From: Prevotella sp.
Lineage (GTDB): Bacteria > Bacteroidota > Bacteroidia > Bacteroidales > Bacteroidaceae
Assembly: GCA_017470055.1 (NCBI GenBank)
Contig: JAFUFD010000069.1
Span: forward strand, 1-49,795
Direction: 5' to 3'
DNA length: 49,795 nt
Part shown: positions 49,771 through 49,795 of the stretch, piece by piece
Layout of the letters: every line of letters starts with the position of its first letter
Position numbering within the stretch: position 1 is the stretch's first letter
Translations under genes and position numbers: made by a program
The notes under the pieces: model-generated
The model's database searches: none
Told to the model about the DNA's origin: nothing
The model's input: only the letters and a program-made list of their open reading frames with translations

Positions 49771-49795
49771 AAAAATCAATCAGCAATGCAAATAA

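Noticed and set aside
49511-49786. Minus-strand open frame of 91 codons at the right edge
   Set aside because: It overlaps the lipoprotein gene by 150 nt and its N-terminal half is simply the 20-bp inverted repeat; no promoter seen within the window.

Overview
The window looks like a chromosomal piece of a Bacteroidales bacterium, most likely Prevotella/Segatella. Three things point there. Promoters carry the Bacteroidetes -7 element TAnnTTTG (usually TACCTTTG or TATCTTTG, sometimes with TTTG about 20 nt upstream), and Shine-Dalgarno sequences are largely absent. The gene families are typical of the group: DUF6089, DUF4271, a DUF6242-like protein, FISUMP-type lipoproteins, gamma-alpha fused KorA, and three OmpH/Skp paralogues after bamA. 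The intergenic spaces hold Bacteroidales-style palindromes. Most of the window is housekeeping sequence; no phage, IS, CRISPR or rRNA is visible.

Layout. 1-1715: start of a C69 dipeptidase (cut by the window edge) and an orphan AAA ATPase, both minus strand. 1973-3570: a first rbfA plus LolC/E-type permease pair. 3571-4932: 1.36 kb without a credible gene, packed with palindromes, direct repeats and a 22-bp tandem repeat. 4933-15082: succinate-CoA transferase, SPFH protein, hemolysin III/PAQR protein, a DUF3828-like lipoprotein, korA-korB, upp and pckA. 15298-15393: a 31-residue membrane miniprotein between its own promoter and terminator. 15553-23507: an envelope operon (DUF6242-like, DUF6089, uppS, bamA, three ompH/skp, murI). 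23517-25103 (minus): a second rbfA-permease pair. 25161-30895: LytTR regulator, TPR histidine kinase and two Gly-rich lipoproteins. 31004-33007: O-methyltransferase and aroQ, divergent from xerD. 33110-41185: M16 protease, then metK-DUF4271-hemD-rnpA-yidD-tyrS. 41251-43624: tRNA-Gln, argS and an RNase H-like gene. 43569-49660: ribD (minus), prmC-recX-comF and pyrE-SRPBCC-argH-lipoprotein.

How the genes work together. KorAB, PEP carboxykinase and succinate-CoA transferase fit the succinate/propionate fermentation of Prevotella. The uppS-bamA-skp-murI operon joins lipid-carrier synthesis, outer-membrane protein insertion, periplasmic chaperones and D-glutamate supply. rnpA-yidD links tRNA maturation with membrane-protein insertion.

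Most notable points: two rbfA-permease cassettes about 74 percent identical (hand alignment); a kinase/lipoprotein block that may interrupt an ancestral aroQ-OMT-rbfA-permease order; the 31-residue ORF; face-to-face or palindromic promoter elements; a Rieske-like lipoprotein with CxxC pairs instead of Cys/His pairs; and a frameshifted zinc-finger remnant.
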